64,000 nt of DNA from Streptomyces nigra (GCF_003074055.1 NZ_CP029043.1:496001-560000), one strand, 5' to 3'. Shown: positions 24,240 through 34,361, counted from the stretch's first letter. The notes: generated from the letters alone by a model not told the origin. Program-made: numbers and translations.

Positions 24240-25454
24240 ATGACATCCCGACACCAGCGCCCCCTCGGCCGCCGCCGGCTCCTGTTCGCCCTCGGCGGCG
24301 CGGCGGTCGCCGTCCCCGCCATCGCGACCGTGGCGCCGTACGCCCTCGCGGGCACGTCCGAGGACGGTGCGGCGAAGAAGGCGAAGGCCGCGGCGGACAC
24401 GCTGCCGCTGACGATCGTCAACGACAACGGCGAGTTCGACAACGCCAACGTGCACATCTACGTCGTCGGCAACCAGGACGGCCGCCAGGTCCGCCTCACC
24501 CCGGACGGCACCCTCGCGCCCATCGCCCTGTCGGACAACGGCGCCGACGGGTTCACCGACTACGCGATCAGCCTCTCCGGGAGCGGCGGGACCCGGCTGT
24601 CCCTCCCCCACATGTCCGGCCGGATCTATGTGGCGCTCGGCGAGAAGCTCAAGTTCAAGGCCGTCGCCGACGGCAACGGCAACGCGGCGCTCCAGTTCCC
24701 GGCCGGCTGGGTCTCCTCGGACCCCAACTTCCCGGTGCTGCACGACTGTGCCGAGTTCACGTTCAACTCGTCCGGGATGTTCTGCAACACCACCATGGTC
24801 GACATGTTCAGCGTGCCGCTGAGCATCCGGCTCACCGGTGCGAAGGACCAGACGACGGGCAAGCTGAAGGAGGGCGGGCGCGCCTCCGTCTTCGACGCGG
24901 TCCGCGAGGTGGAGGAGTTCTCCCGGCTCGTCGTGGACGACACCCGGGTCATCGCCCCGGGCCACGGCCTGGACGCCGGGCTGTTCGCCGAGGACTACTT
25001 CGCCCCGTACATCGACGAGGTGTGGAGCACCTACACCGGCCGGGACCTCGAGGTGACCACCAACGCGGGCACGTTCACCGGCCGGGTGCGCGGCGACCGC
25101 TTCACCTTCGACGGGCCGGCGCAGGTGTCCTTCGCCAAGCCGTCAACGCGGGACGTGCTGTTCTGCGACGGCAAGCTGGCCGCCCCGAACGACGGCACCA
25201 CCGGGCCGGTGGCGGCGATCCTCGGCGCCGGTTTCAACCGTTCGACGCTGCTGAGCAAGCCGGCGCAGCCGACGACCGACCCCGCCGGGTTCTACGGCAC
25301 CGATCTCACCAACCACTACGCCAAGGCCGTGCACGCGGCCACCGAGGACGGCAAGGCGTACGGCTTCGCCTTCGACGACGTGGCCGACTTCGCCTCGTAC
25401 ATCCAGGACACGGCGCCGACCGGGCTGACGCTGACGCTCACGCCGTTCGCCTGA
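24240..25454 (+). CDS. secreted GH64 beta-1,3-glucanase
   Basis: A 404-residue laminaripentaose-producing-type glucanase that cuts beta-1,3-glucan, a fungal wall polymer. The signal peptide carries a twin-arginine motif (GRRRLLFALGG) and ends near an ALA site at ~37. The catalytic pair known for this family is intact: Glu in CAEFTFNSSGMF and Asp in TTMVDMFSVP, exactly 16 residues apart. A thaumatin-like fold covers most of the mature chain and there is no extra binding module. ATG 24240 follows GGGAGA at good spacing; an upstream in-frame GTG at 24198 is less likely. It is monocistronic behind a LacI-type operator. Confidence 0.93.
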   Translation: MTSRHQRPLGRRRLLFALGGAAVAVPAIATVAPYALAGTSEDGAAKKAKAAADTLPLTIVNDNGEFDNANVHIYVVGNQDGRQVRLTPDGTLAPIALSDNGADGFTDYAISLSGSGGTRLSLPHMSGRIYVALGEKLKFKAVADGNGNAALQFPAGWVSSDPNFPVLHDCAEFTFNSSGMFCNTTMVDMFSVPLSIRLTGAKDQTTGKLKEGGRASVFDAVREVEEFSRLVVDDTRVIAPGHGLDAGLFAEDYFAPYIDEVWSTYTGRDLEVTTNAGTFTGRVRGDRFTFDGPAQVSFAKPSTRDVLFCDGKLAAPNDGTTGPVAAILGAGFNRSTLLSKPAQPTTDPAGFYGTDLTNHYAKAVHAATEDGKAYGFAFDDVADFASYIQDTAPTGLTLTLTPFA

Positions 25455-25478
25455 CGGGTCCGGGCAGCAGGTGGCGGG

Positions 25479-25502
25479 GGGACGGGCCGGGGTTTCCGTC
25501 CC
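25479..25502 (+). terminator. possible terminator after glucanase gene
   Basis: GGGACGG (25479-25485) pairs with CCGTCCC (25496-25502) over a 10-base loop, 25 bases after the stop. The stem is short but flanked by further G/C runs that may extend it. Confidence 0.45.
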
Positions 25503-25659
25503 GCCCCCGGAGGTACCCCGAGGGCTCGGGGCAGCGGTGCCGCGGCGGGTCCCCGGGGTCCTCCGGATGCAGGAGCCGCTCCGGCGATGAATGGTGGGTA
25601 GCAGACCCGATGACCGCACCGGGCCCGAACCGAAGATCCCCGGATCCGAGGGAGCAGAG

Positions 25660-25869
25660 ATGATGCCGACGTCCCAGCCCGAAGCGTCCGGGCCGTCCGA
25701 GGAGCGTTGCACCCCGGACGACCTGCTCCACGCCCGCACCGGCACCGAGGTGTCGCCCGAGGACATCGTGCTTGCCTCGGGCAAGGACATCAACGCGCGC
25801 AACCTGGAATGGGCCAAGCGCAAGATCGAGGCGGAAGGGCCCTCCGCCCTGGAGAAGCTGCTGCCGTAG
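25660..25869 (+). CDS. small acidic conserved hypothetical
   Basis: A 69-residue soluble protein from ATG 25660, which follows GGGAGCAGAG. It is acidic and probably helical, with the segment PEDIVLASGKDINARNLEWAKRKIEAEGPSALEKLLP. No family is assigned. The conserved-looking C-terminal half has an Asn-Leu-Glu-Trp core that could be a small interaction motif. It stands alone, ending 82 bases from a convergent molybdoenzyme gene. Confidence 0.65.
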   Translation: MMPTSQPEASGPSEERCTPDDLLHARTGTEVSPEDIVLASGKDINARNLEWAKRKIEAEGPSALEKLLP

Positions 25870-25950
25870 AAGTCCCCCGCGCGCAAGAGCCGCACGGCCG
25901 CCTCGGGCAGGAGCCGACGCCCGAGGCGGCCCCCGGGCTGCGCCCCCCGA

Positions 25951-27078
25951 CTATTCGTCCAGGCAGACGACCGGCACCCGATGGACCGCGTTGTTGGCGA
26001 ACCCGCCCCGGTTCCAGGGCTGTTCCAGGGGCTGGGAGCGGCCGTCGGCGTCGGTCGCCCGGACGGCGAGCTCGTAGGTGCCGGGAGTGGCGGTCCACGG
26101 GTGCCGCCAGCGGCGCCAGGCCCAGCTGTGCCCGTCCTCCGGGTCCAGTTCCGCCTCCCGCCAGGTGACGCCGGCGTCCGTGCTGACCTCGACACGGGTG
26201 ACGGGCGCGTATCCGGACCAGGCCCGCCCCTCCAGGGTCACCGGGCCGGGGCGCAGCATCCGGGCGCGGGACATGAAGTCGGGGAAGCCGGGCGGGACCA
26301 GCAGGGCGCGCGGGGCGATCCGGGTCACCGGCTCCCCCACCTCCTCGGGCCGCTGCCGCAGCCGGTAGGCGACGGTCTGCTGGAATCCGGTGAACGGCTC
26401 GTCGGCGACGGTGACGTCCCGCAGCCACTTGACGTGGGCCATGCCGTACCAGCCGGGCACGATCAGGCGCAGCGGGTGTCCGTGCTGCGGGGGCAGCGGG
26501 GAGCCGTTCATCGCGTACGCCACCAGTACGTCGGGGTCGTCGCCCGTGGCCACCTCCAGGGGGAGCGCCCGCTGGTAGTCCTGCTCGACGCCGCGTTCCA
26601 CCCCGTGGTCGGCGCCGGTGAACACGACGTCGACGGCCTCGTTGCGTACCGACGCCTCGGCGAGCAGCAGCCGCAGCGGGACGCCGGTCCACTCGGCGGT
26701 GCCGACGGCTGCTTCGAGCCAGGGCTGGCTCACCGGACGGGGCGTGAGCAGGGCTCGCCCGTTGCCGGCGCACTCCAGCGTGACCCGGGTGGTGACCTGC
26801 GGGAACGACGCGAGGTCGGCCGGGGACAGGCTCAGCGGGCGGCGGACCCGGCCGCCGACGGTGAGCCGCCACGGCGTGCCGTCGGGGACGTACGGGATGT
26901 CGTAGTGCGTGAGCACATAGTGCAGGCCGGGCGGGGTGACGTCGTGGCGCAGGGTCTCCAGCGGCAGACCGTGGTTGCGCGCGGCGAGCGCCAGCTCGTC
27001 CGGGCCGATGCCCTCGTCGGGGGCGGCCAGCCGGGCCGGTGCGCTCGCGTCGGCGAGTCGATGACCCATGACCGCCAT
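25951..27078 (-). CDS. sulfite-oxidase-family molybdopterin enzyme
   Basis: A ~375-residue cytoplasmic molybdoenzyme of the sulfite-oxidase fold. The conserved Cys that ligates Mo is in [16 protein letters not shown], and the C-terminal ~110 residues form the Mo-co dimerisation domain ([39 protein letters not shown]). No haem domain or Tat signal is present, so electrons must go to a separate acceptor. The start is uncertain: ATG 27078, ATG 27069 and GTG 27123 are in frame and none has a clear Shine-Dalgarno. It diverges from sthA. Confidence 0.85.
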   Translation of the reverse strand: MAVMGHRLADASAPARLAAPDEGIGPDELALAARNHGLPLETLRHDVTPPGLHYVLTHYDIPYVPDGTPWRLTVGGRVRRPLSLSPADLASFPQVTTRVTLECAGNGRALLTPRPVSQPWLEAAVGTAEWTGVPLRLLLAEASVRNEAVDVVFTGADHGVERGVEQDYQRALPLEVATGDDPDVLVAYAMNGSPLPPQHGHPLRLIVPGWYGMAHVKWLRDVTVADEPFTGFQQTVAYRLRQRPEEVGEPVTRIAPRALLVPPGFPDFMSRARMLRPGPVTLEGRAWSGYAPVTRVEVSTDAGVTWREAELDPEDGHSWAWRRWRHPWTATPGTYELAVRATDADGRSQPLEQPWNRGGFANNAVHRVPVVCLDE

Positions 27079-27161
27079 TATCCGCGCGATCGCCGTGGCC
27101 CGCGCGGACGGTTGCCCGCTCACCCTTCCGGAACGGGCCCACCGGCTGCCAGACTCCTGAG

Positions 27162-28565
27162 GTGCCCGACTACGACATGCTCGTCATAGGTTCCGGACCG
27201 GGCGGCCAGAAGGCCGCCATCGCCGCCGCAAAGCTCGGCCGACGCGTCGCCGTCGTGGACCGCCCCGACATGGTCGGGGGCGTCTCCATCCACACCGGCA
27301 CCATCCCGTCCAAGACCATGCGCGAGGCCGTGCTGTATCTGACCGGCCTCAGCCAGCGCGATCTGTACGGCCAGAGCTACCGGCTGAAGGACGACATCAC
27401 GGTCGCCGATCTGACCTCGCGCACCCGGCATGTGGTGGGTCGCGAGGTCGACGTCATCCGCAGCCAGCTCTCCCGCAACCAGGTCGCCCTGTACGCCGGC
27501 GTCGGCCGCTTCGTCGACCCGCACACGGTCGCCCTGCGCGAGGTCACCGGTCAGGAGCGGCTGCTCACCGCCGAGCACATCGTCATCGCCACCGGCACCC
27601 GGCCCGCGCGGCCCGCCAGTGTGGAGTTCGACGGCAAGACGATCATGGACTCGGACAACGTCCTGTCGCTGGAGCGGGTTCCGCGCTCCATGGTGATCGT
27701 CGGGGCCGGTGTGATCGGCATGGAGTACGCGTCGATGTTCGCGGCGCTCGGCAGCAAGGTCACCGTGGTCGAGAAGCGCCCGGGGATGCTCGACATGTGC
27801 GACGTCGAGGTGATCGAGTCCCTCAAGTACCACCTGCGGGACCTCGCGGTGACGTTCCGGTTCGGCGAGACGGTCGCCGCGGTGGAGCGGCACGCCCGCG
27901 GCACGCTCACCGTCCTGGAGAGCGGCAAGAAGATCCCGGCCGACGCCGTGATGTACTCGGCGGGCCGGCAGGGCCTCACGGACGAACTGGACCTGGCCAA
28001 GGCGGGGCTGAGCGCGGACCCCCGCGGCCGGATCACGGTCGACGAGCACTACCGCACCGAGGTCCCGCACATCTACGCCGTCGGCGACGTCATCGGATTC
28101 CCGGCCCTGGCGGCCACCTCGATGGAACAGGGACGGGCGGCGGCGTACCACGCCTGCGGGGAGCCCGTCGGCCGGATGCACCACCTCCAGCCGATCGGGA
28201 TCTACACCATCCCGGAGATCAGCTTCATCGGCCGGACCGAGGACCAGCTCACGGAGGACCGGGTGCCGTTCGAGGTCGGCATCTCCCGCTACCGCGAGCT
28301 GGCCCGCGGGCAGATCATCGGCGACTCGCACGGCATGCTGAAGCTGCTGGTCTCCCCCGAGGACCGCACCCTGCTGGGGGTGCACTGCTTCGGCACGGGC
28401 GCGACCGAGCTCATCCACATCGGCCAGTCGGTGATGGGGTGCGGCGGGACCGTCGACTATCTGGTGGACGCGGTGTTCAACTACCCGACGCTCGCGGAGT
28501 CCTACAAGGTGGCCGCCCTCGACGCGACGAACCGGCTGCGGCAGATCGACCACATCGTCGACTGA
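27162..28565 (+). CDS. sthA: soluble (Si-specific) NAD(P)+ transhydrogenase
   Basis: A 467-residue FAD-dependent enzyme that passes hydride between NADPH and NADH to balance the pools. The FAD motif is [13 protein letters not shown], the NAD(P) motif [14 protein letters not shown], and YAVGDVIG is the second FAD contact. The site of the redox disulfide reads [14 protein letters not shown]: both cysteines of the lipoamide-dehydrogenase pattern are missing, which marks SthA rather than a disulfide reductase. GTG 27162 has no Shine-Dalgarno but CAGACT ends 6 bases upstream, consistent with a leaderless transcript. Confidence 0.93.
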   Translation: MPDYDMLVIGSGPGGQKAAIAAAKLGRRVAVVDRPDMVGGVSIHTGTIPSKTMREAVLYLTGLSQRDLYGQSYRLKDDITVADLTSRTRHVVGREVDVIRSQLSRNQVALYAGVGRFVDPHTVALREVTGQERLLTAEHIVIATGTRPARPASVEFDGKTIMDSDNVLSLERVPRSMVIVGAGVIGMEYASMFAALGSKVTVVEKRPGMLDMCDVEVIESLKYHLRDLAVTFRFGETVAAVERHARGTLTVLESGKKIPADAVMYSAGRQGLTDELDLAKAGLSADPRGRITVDEHYRTEVPHIYAVGDVIGFPALAATSMEQGRAAAYHACGEPVGRMHHLQPIGIYTIPEISFIGRTEDQLTEDRVPFEVGISRYRELARGQIIGDSHGMLKLLVSPEDRTLLGVHCFGTGATELIHIGQSVMGCGGTVDYLVDAVFNYPTLAESYKVAALDATNRLRQIDHIVD

Positions 28566-28584
28566 GGGGCCGGAACGGACTGCG

Positions 28585-29049
28585 TCACAGGTCCTCGTCG
28601 TCGACGACGTGCATCGCGGCCTCCTCGGCGCCGGCCGCCCCGGCGTCGATGCCCACGTCGTCGGCGATCTCCTCCTTGACGGCGTCCTCGTGCGCCCCCT
28701 CGTCCGGGGCCACCAGCCGGCCGGCGCGCTCGTCACCCGCCTCCGGGTCGACGGGTTCGCCCTCGCCGCCGGGCAGGTCGCCCACGTCGTCGCCGACGGG
28801 AGCGTCGACGTCCGGGACCTCCTCCGCGAGCCGCTGGTCGAGGCTCTCGCCCTCGTGCTGTTCGGCCGCGGTGGTGCCGTACCTGTCCACGCCGAGCGGC
28901 TTCTCCGGGGGCGAGTAGCCCTCGTCGAGCGTGTCGTCGTACGTCCGCTCGTCCAGGGCGTCCTGCATGTCGAGCGGCGCCGCGTCCTCCTGCTCCTCGT
29001 TGCTGCCCGTGGGCTGGTACGCGTCGTCGGCCATCGGCTCGGTGCCCAT
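28585..29049 (-). CDS. DUF5709 acidic protein
   Basis: A 154-residue, very acidic and probably disordered protein resembling DUF5709 (actinobacterial). The N-terminal half holds YSPPEKPLGVDRYGTTAAEQ, the most conserved-looking piece, and ESLDQRLAEE follows. The rest is Asp/Glu-rich. ATG 29049 follows GAGGGAGG at good spacing. There is no signal peptide. Its role is unknown. It is convergent to sthA with 19 bases between the stops. Confidence 0.8.
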   Translation of the reverse strand: MGTEPMADDAYQPTGSNEEQEDAAPLDMQDALDERTYDDTLDEGYSPPEKPLGVDRYGTTAAEQHEGESLDQRLAEEVPDVDAPVGDDVGDLPGGEGEPVDPEAGDERAGRLVAPDEGAHEDAVKEEIADDVGIDAGAAGAEEAAMHVVDDEDL

Positions 29050-29361
29050 GCCTGCCTCCCTCACTCAGGCGCGGCGGCTGTCGTGCCCGCGCGTGTCCTG
29101 AACCGCGTTTCCCGAAGCACCGTCTCCAACCCATGAAGATCCCCGAGGCCCCGGTGGGGCCCCGGCCGGGTCGCTATCATCACTGCGCACACCGCGTGAC
29201 GGCCCGGCGACGCAACGGCGTACAGTGTCGCCACCCCCATGTCGGCCGCCCCGACCCGAGGTCATCCCTTGGAGGTTCGTGGCGTTGTCCCACACCCCCC
29301 ACTTCTTACGGCGCCGGGGCCGGGGCCCCGTGCGCCGTGCACGACGGAAAGCGGCCCAGCC
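29050..29361. other. divergent intergenic region (312 bp)
   Basis: The gap lies between the divergent DUF5709 and permease genes. GGCCCC-GGT-GGGGCC (29147-29161) is a short hairpin in the middle and could be a leader structure or part of a regulatory site. The stretch 29169-29180 (GGTCGCTATCAT) is the most promoter-like for the permease. No gene was seen. Confidence 0.45.
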
Positions 29362-30834
29362 ATGAGCAACCCCAGGGGCCGAGGGCTCCAGGCCAACGCC
29401 CTCGGCACCTTCGACACCGTGGTGATGGCGGTCGCGGGCAGCGCCCCGGCCTACTCGATCGCCGCGACCACCGCGGTCCTGGTCGGCGCGGTCGGTCTGG
29501 CCAGTCCCGCCGCGCTGCTGTACTGCGCGATACCCATGCTCGGCATCGCCGTCGCCTTCAGCCGGCTCAGCCGGATCGCCGTGCACGCCGGGGCCGGCTA
29601 CTGCTGGGTCGCCCGTACCCTGCACCCGTTCCTGGGCTTTCTCTGCGGCTGGGCGCTGGTCGTCTCGGCGACCATCTTCATGGTGGCCGGCTCACTGCCC
29701 GCCGGGGCGATGACGCTGGCCCTCTTCGACGAGGGGCTCGCCCACGACACCGCGCTGTCCACCCTGGTCGGCGCGGGCTGGTTCCTGGTCATGCTGCTGG
29801 TGGTGCTGGGCGGGGCCCGGCTCACCGTACGGGCCCAACTGGTGCTCACCGGGGCCGAGCTGTCCATCCTGGCGCTGTTCGCGGTGCTCGCCCTGTTCCA
29901 CGCCGACGGGGCCCGCGCCTTCGACTGGTCGTGGCTGGGCTTCGGGCACTTCGACGGGGTCGCCGGGTTCGCCTCCGGGGTGCTGATCGCCGCGTTCTAC
30001 TACTGGGGCTGGGACGTCGCGAGCAACCTCAGCGAGGAGACCCGGGACAGCCGCCGTACGACGGGTCTCGCGGGTCTGATCGGGGTCGGCGTCGTCTTCC
30101 TGCTGTTCGAGGTCTTCACCATCGCGGTCAACGTCATCCTGTCGTCCCGGCAGATCCGGGAGAACGACGCGAACGTGCTGGCCGCGCTCGGCGAGGAGGT
30201 GTGGCCGGGCTGGGGCGGCAAGGTGCTCGTCGCGGCGGTGATGCTGTCCACCGTCGCCACCCTGCAGACCACGCTGATCCAGGTGACGCGCTCCCTGTTC
30301 GCGATGGGCCGGGACCGGACGATGCCGTCGGCGCTCGGCCGGGTGCACCCGCGCTGGAACACTCCGTGGGTGGCGATCGCGGTCGTCGGGGTGGTGGCGC
30401 CGGCGATGTTCCTCGCGTCCAACCTCCTCGGCACGGTCGGCGACATCCTCTCCGAGGCGATCGCCGCGATGGGGCTGCAGATCGCCTTCTACTACGGGCT
30501 GACGGGGCTCGCGGCGGTCGTCGCCTACCGCAGGCTGCTGCTGAGGTCGGTGCCGGACTTCCTGCTGGGCGGGGTGTGGCCGCTGTTCGGGTCCCTGTTC
30601 ATGTTCGCGATGCTCGTGGAGTCGCTGGGCGAGCTGAGCGGCTGCGCGATCGGCATCGGCATCGGGGGCCTGGCCGCCGGCGCGATCCCCATGCTCTGGT
30701 ACTGGCGGCAGGGCAGCGACTACTACCGGCCGTCCGCGCTGGACGCCACCCGGACCGTCGAGGCGGACTACGTCCCGGCCGCCCGAAGCGGCTCAGGCTC
30801 CCTCGTCCACGAGGGCTCTCCCACCGACTTCTGA
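29362..30834 (+). CDS. APC-superfamily amino acid permease
   Basis: A 490-residue membrane transporter of the amino acid-polyamine-organocation superfamily with about 12 hydrophobic helices. The first helix has the broken-helix substrate motif TVVMAVAGSAPAYSIAATT; further landmarks are ESLGELSGCAIGIGIGGLAAG and the ETRDSRRTTGLAGL loop. It should import an amino acid or amine by H+ or Na+ coupling. ATG 29362 gives a short cytoplasmic N-terminus; the longer frame from 29239 is not needed. The next gene starts 11 bases after its stop, so they form an operon. Confidence 0.88.
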   Translation: MSNPRGRGLQANALGTFDTVVMAVAGSAPAYSIAATTAVLVGAVGLASPAALLYCAIPMLGIAVAFSRLSRIAVHAGAGYCWVARTLHPFLGFLCGWALVVSATIFMVAGSLPAGAMTLALFDEGLAHDTALSTLVGAGWFLVMLLVVLGGARLTVRAQLVLTGAELSILALFAVLALFHADGARAFDWSWLGFGHFDGVAGFASGVLIAAFYYWGWDVASNLSEETRDSRRTTGLAGLIGVGVVFLLFEVFTIAVNVILSSRQIRENDANVLAALGEEVWPGWGGKVLVAAVMLSTVATLQTTLIQVTRSLFAMGRDRTMPSALGRVHPRWNTPWVAIAVVGVVAPAMFLASNLLGTVGDILSEAIAAMGLQIAFYYGLTGLAAVVAYRRLLLRSVPDFLLGGVWPLFGSLFMFAMLVESLGELSGCAIGIGIGGLAAGAIPMLWYWRQGSDYYRPSALDATRTVEADYVPAARSGSGSLVHEGSPTDF

Positions 30835-30845
30835 CGGAGGCCCAG

Positions 30846-31817
30846 ATGGCGCGAGGCGGTTCCCGGCGCGACCTCATCCCCGACTTCGACCCCGACTGCG
30901 GCGACGCCGCCCTCACCCGTGCCCGCCAGGACATCGTCATCGGGCGCTGGCAGGGCCTGCGGGAGCTGCTGCGGGCCACCGGCCCCGACTGGCCGTCGCG
31001 CGGGCACCGGGTGCGGTCGCTCGCGCAGGCGTGCGCGGCGAATTCGACGGCGGAGTCCTGGCTGGCCGCCGAGCCGCGCGGCGCCGACCCGCTCGTGCTG
31101 CGGGCGGCGACCGAGACGACCCGGGCGTTCAGCCTCGCCGTGGCCGCGGGCCGGGGCGTCGCCGTGGACCAGCGGCGGGTCGACGCGGCGGTGCTGGCCT
31201 GCCTGCGGGCCACCGAGGCGTACCCGGAGGATCCGACGCCGTGGGTGTCGCTCATCTCGGTGGCACGGCTGTACCCGTCGGGGGTGCGGCGGCAGGAACT
31301 GGGGCGCTGGTGGGACGAGTTGCACCGGCGCGACCCGTACAGCGTGGAGGGCCACCTGCAGGTGCTGCACTACTACTCGTCCCGCTGGCACGGCTCGCAC
31401 GGCCTGATGTACGACTTCGCCCGGGACGCGGCCGGGGTGTCGCCGCCGGGCTGCCCGCTGCCGGTGCTGGTCCAGTACGCGCGGGTCGAGGAGTACCGCT
31501 ACGCCCTGGACGCCAGCGGGGGCCAGCACGCGTCCATGGGGCTCGGTACGCACTGGACCGGTCCGGGTGCCGTCGGGGACGTACGACGGACCTGGGAGCG
31601 CTGGATCGGGGGGCGGGGCGGGGGCGCGGTGACGCCGGCCGAGGTGCGGGACCTCAACCACCTGGCGCACGCGGCCTGTCAGGCGGGGGTCCGCGAGGTC
31701 GCCGGGCCGCTGCTGCGGATGCTGGGCGGGCGGGCGACCCGCACCCCGTGGGCGTACACCGGCGACCCGGTCAAGCAGTTGACGCGATGGCGGCGCGAGA
31801 TCGAGGTGCCGGGGTGA
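30846..31817 (+). CDS. conserved hypothetical in the permease operon
   Basis: A 323-residue soluble protein whose ATG is 11 bases after the permease stop and is preceded by GGAGG. The sequence is Ala/Arg/Leu-rich and helical, with Trp/Tyr/His clusters such as VEGHLQVLHYYSSRWHGSHG and RWWDELHRRDPY in the middle. The pattern (CLRATEAYPEDPTPWVSLISVARL) suggests a TPR- or HEAT-like helical scaffold. No catalytic motif is recognised. The operon context suggests a role linked to the transported amine or to permease control. Confidence 0.75.
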   Translation: MARGGSRRDLIPDFDPDCGDAALTRARQDIVIGRWQGLRELLRATGPDWPSRGHRVRSLAQACAANSTAESWLAAEPRGADPLVLRAATETTRAFSLAVAAGRGVAVDQRRVDAAVLACLRATEAYPEDPTPWVSLISVARLYPSGVRRQELGRWWDELHRRDPYSVEGHLQVLHYYSSRWHGSHGLMYDFARDAAGVSPPGCPLPVLVQYARVEEYRYALDASGGQHASMGLGTHWTGPGAVGDVRRTWERWIGGRGGGAVTPAEVRDLNHLAHAACQAGVREVAGPLLRMLGGRATRTPWAYTGDPVKQLTRWRREIEVPG

Positions 31818-31830
31818 GCTGCCCCGGGGC

Positions 31831-32775
31831 TCACAGCGTGCGGCGCCGGACCAGCAGGGCGAGGACCAGCAGGCCCGGCAGAAGCGGCAGCCACACCGTC
31901 AGCAGCCGGTAGCCGAGGACGGCGGAGGCGGCCGTGGCCGCCGGTGTCCCGGCGGTCGTGAGGGCGTAGGCGAGCACGGCGTCCAGGGAGCCGAGGCCGC
32001 CGGGCGTCGGCAGCAGCGCGGCCGCCCCGCTCGCCGCGAGGTACAGCAGGGCCAGCCGGGCCGGGCCGAGCGTCAGCCCGACCGCGTGGGCCACGGCGCT
32101 CAACGCGGCGCAGTGCAGCAGGACGTACGCCAGCGAGCCGCCCCACAGGGCCGCCGCCCGCGCCGGCCGGGCGTGCACGGCGACGCAGTGGCCGCGCAGC
32201 GCGGTCAGGACGGCGCGGCCCCGGGACCGTACGGTGTCGCTGAGCAGCAGGACACAGAGCGCCACGGCACACAGGGCGGCCGGCACTCCCCCGCCCGCGC
32301 GCGGCAGCCGCAGCACGCCCGGGAGGGCGAGGACGAGTGCGGCGATCAGGGCCGCCCGGACGACCACCCCGGCGGTGCCCTTCACGGCGAGCGCGGTGGC
32401 GGCGCGGGTGAGCGGCAGGCCGGCCCGTACGAGGTGGCGCAGGTTCACCGCGCCGGAGCCGAGTCCGGCGGGCAGCACATGACCGGCGGCGGACGCGGCG
32501 AACTGCGCGGCCACCAGGGCCGTGGGCGGCAGCCGGCGCAGCACGGCGCCCTGCTGGGCGAGCGCCGCGCACGGCCAGGTCGCCAGGGTGGCCGCGGCGG
32601 CGACCAGCAGCCAGCCCCGGTCGGCGGCGGTGAGCCGGACGGCACCGGTGTGCAGCACCGGCCAGTGGCGCCGGGCCAGCCAGGCCACGGCGACGAGGAC
32701 GGCGAGGGTGAGGGCGGTGTGCGCGTAGGCGTGGGCGCGCCGGGGGGCGGGGGTGAGGGCCGGGTCCGGCGTCAT
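31831..32775 (-). CDS. LPG-synthase/YbhN-type flippase-like membrane protein
   Basis: A 314-residue protein with seven or eight predicted helices, matching the lysylphosphatidylglycerol synthase transmembrane (YbhN/AglD2-like) family. Diagnostic pieces are FAASAAGHVLPAGLGSGAVNLRH near residue 90 and the end PTPGGLGSLDAVLAYAL. Only the membrane domain is present; the synthetase domain is missing, so it is more likely a lipid or lipid-linked-sugar handling protein than an aminoacyl-PG synthase. Its ATG overlaps the stop of the GT39-like gene as ATGA, so it is translated from the same mRNA. Confidence 0.82.
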   Translation of the reverse strand: MTPDPALTPAPRRAHAYAHTALTLAVLVAVAWLARRHWPVLHTGAVRLTAADRGWLLVAAAATLATWPCAALAQQGAVLRRLPPTALVAAQFAASAAGHVLPAGLGSGAVNLRHLVRAGLPLTRAATALAVKGTAGVVVRAALIAALVLALPGVLRLPRAGGGVPAALCAVALCVLLLSDTVRSRGRAVLTALRGHCVAVHARPARAAALWGGSLAYVLLHCAALSAVAHAVGLTLGPARLALLYLAASGAAALLPTPGGLGSLDAVLAYALTTAGTPAATAASAVLGYRLLTVWLPLLPGLLVLALLVRRRTL

Positions 32776-34268
32776 CCAGGTCCGCCCGCGCCCGGGAGCG
32801 GGGCGACGCGGACGTCCAGGCGGGGCAGGCGGTGCAGGTCCCAGGTCCGGGCGTAGCCGGGGCCCTCGCCGTGGCGGGGACTGAGGGCGGCGACGGGGTC
32901 GCGGCGGGCGGTGTCGAGGATCGCGGCCTCGGTGGTGTCGGCGTTGTGGCCGCTGACCGCGCCGGAGGCGCAGCCGGTGTAGAACGCGATGGGGATCGAG
33001 TCGCGCCCGGTGAGCAGGCAGGGCGGGCGGACACCGAGCCGGTGGAGTTCGGTGGCCGAGCGGGCCCAGTCGATCCGGGCGCGGGTGGTGCGGTCCACGG
33101 TGGCGGTCAGGACGGAGAACTGCACGCTCAGGTGGCCGGCGAGCGCCAGCGCGATCAGGGCGAGGGCCACCGGGCGCCTCCGCCCGTCCCTGCCGACGGC
33201 CAGGTGGAACAGGGCGTCGGCGACGGGGATCGCGAGCAGCGCGTAGGCGGGAAGCAGGAAACGGGGGGCCGCGTAGCCGATGAGGAACAGGTAGGGGACG
33301 GCGGCCGTGGTGGCACAGGCCAGCGGGAGCAGGGTGCGCCGGGTGCGCCCGGAGCGGACGGCGACCAGGAGGCCGTACCCGGCGAGCAGCGGGAGTGTCA
33401 GCCACCAGAGGTAGATGCCGGGGTCGGGGAGTTCGCCGTTGCAGGGCCGGCACAGGGCGTATCCCATGAGGCTGCGCATCTGGTCGTCGACGGCGATGTT
33501 CCAGCCCAGGTCGCCCTGGATGCGGGAGGCCTCGTTGAGCCGTTCGCGCAGTCCGCCGAAGGCGAGGAACGCCTCGACGACCCACTCGACGCCCCCGGCG
33601 GCCAGGCCTCCGGCGAGCGCGCCACCGAGCCGCCAGAGCCGCCGGACGAGCACGAGGACAAGAAGGGGCAACGTCACCCACACGGCGTCCGTGGGCCGCA
33701 TCCAGGCCATCAGCGCGGCGCCTGCGACGATCCCCCACAGGGCGGCTGTGTCGAAGCGGTCGGCGCGGGCCCGCAGGAAGCAGCCGACGCAGATCAGGGC
33801 GCCGAACGCGACCCAGAGGTTGGGCATGGCCTGCGGACCGTAGAACAGGGTGATCCACAGGGTGGCGAGGAAGGCTCCGGCGCCGGCCAGCACCCGGGCC
33901 GGGAACAGCCCGCGCCACACCCGCAGGGCGACGTAGAGGCCGAGGCCGGACAGGACGGCGAGATAGACGCGCAGCAGGATCGTGGACGACGACCAGGAGG
34001 CGACGGGCCACACCAGCAGGGAGACCCCGCGCGAGCGGGGAGCGCTGAAGAAGGCGGCGGGCCGGTCGGCGGAGACCTGGCTGACGTAGACGATCTCGTC
34101 CCAGCCCAGGCCCATCGCAGGCCCTACGAGGAGGAGTTGCGCGACGGTGAAGGCGCCGGCCACGGCCGCGAGCAGGAGGTCCCCGCGCAGGCGCCGGGGC
34201 GCTCCCGTCCCGCTCGGTTCGTCGCGCCGTCCCGTGCTGACGAGCATGGGCTTGGTGCCGTGCGCCAT
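32772..34268 (-). CDS. GT39/ArnT-like polytopic membrane glycosyltransferase
   Basis: A 498-residue membrane protein with ~11 helices. The first extracytoplasmic loop has the acidic pair typical of lipid-phosphosugar-dependent transferases (GLGWDEIVYVSQVSADRPAAFF), after a short basic N-terminus. A soluble C-terminal region holds LHRLGVRPPCLLTGRDSIPIAFYTGC. It is likely to use a polyprenyl-phosphate sugar on the outer face of the membrane, acceptor unknown. ATG 34268 follows GAGGGGTGA. It is the first gene of a two-gene unit with the overlapping flippase-like gene. Confidence 0.78.
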   Translation of the reverse strand: MAHGTKPMLVSTGRRDEPSGTGAPRRLRGDLLLAAVAGAFTVAQLLLVGPAMGLGWDEIVYVSQVSADRPAAFFSAPRSRGVSLLVWPVASWSSSTILLRVYLAVLSGLGLYVALRVWRGLFPARVLAGAGAFLATLWITLFYGPQAMPNLWVAFGALICVGCFLRARADRFDTAALWGIVAGAALMAWMRPTDAVWVTLPLLVLVLVRRLWRLGGALAGGLAAGGVEWVVEAFLAFGGLRERLNEASRIQGDLGWNIAVDDQMRSLMGYALCRPCNGELPDPGIYLWWLTLPLLAGYGLLVAVRSGRTRRTLLPLACATTAAVPYLFLIGYAAPRFLLPAYALLAIPVADALFHLAVGRDGRRRPVALALIALALAGHLSVQFSVLTATVDRTTRARIDWARSATELHRLGVRPPCLLTGRDSIPIAFYTGCASGAVSGHNADTTEAAILDTARRDPVAALSPRHGEGPGYARTWDLHRLPRLDVRVAPLPGAGGPG

Positions 34269-34345
34269 CGATCACCCCTCACCCCCGCGTCGCGGGTCCT
34301 CCGGGCTCCGCGGCCCGGCGAGAGGCCCGGGGAGCCGAAAAGATC

Positions 34346-34361
34346 ATAAACACTGATAAAC
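34346..34361. promoter_or_regulatory. AT-rich promoter patch with ATAAAC repeats
   Basis: ATAAAC occurs at 34346-34351 and 34356-34361, spaced 10 bp, inside the only AT-rich patch of the divergent gap 34269-34484. It could supply -10 elements for either neighbour or hold a regulator contact one turn apart. Confidence 0.4.

Noticed and set aside
29133..30845. Fused plus-strand frame continuing into the hypothetical at 30846
   Set aside because: It is the wrong frame over the APC permease; only the part from ATG 30846 has a Shine-Dalgarno and normal codon bias.
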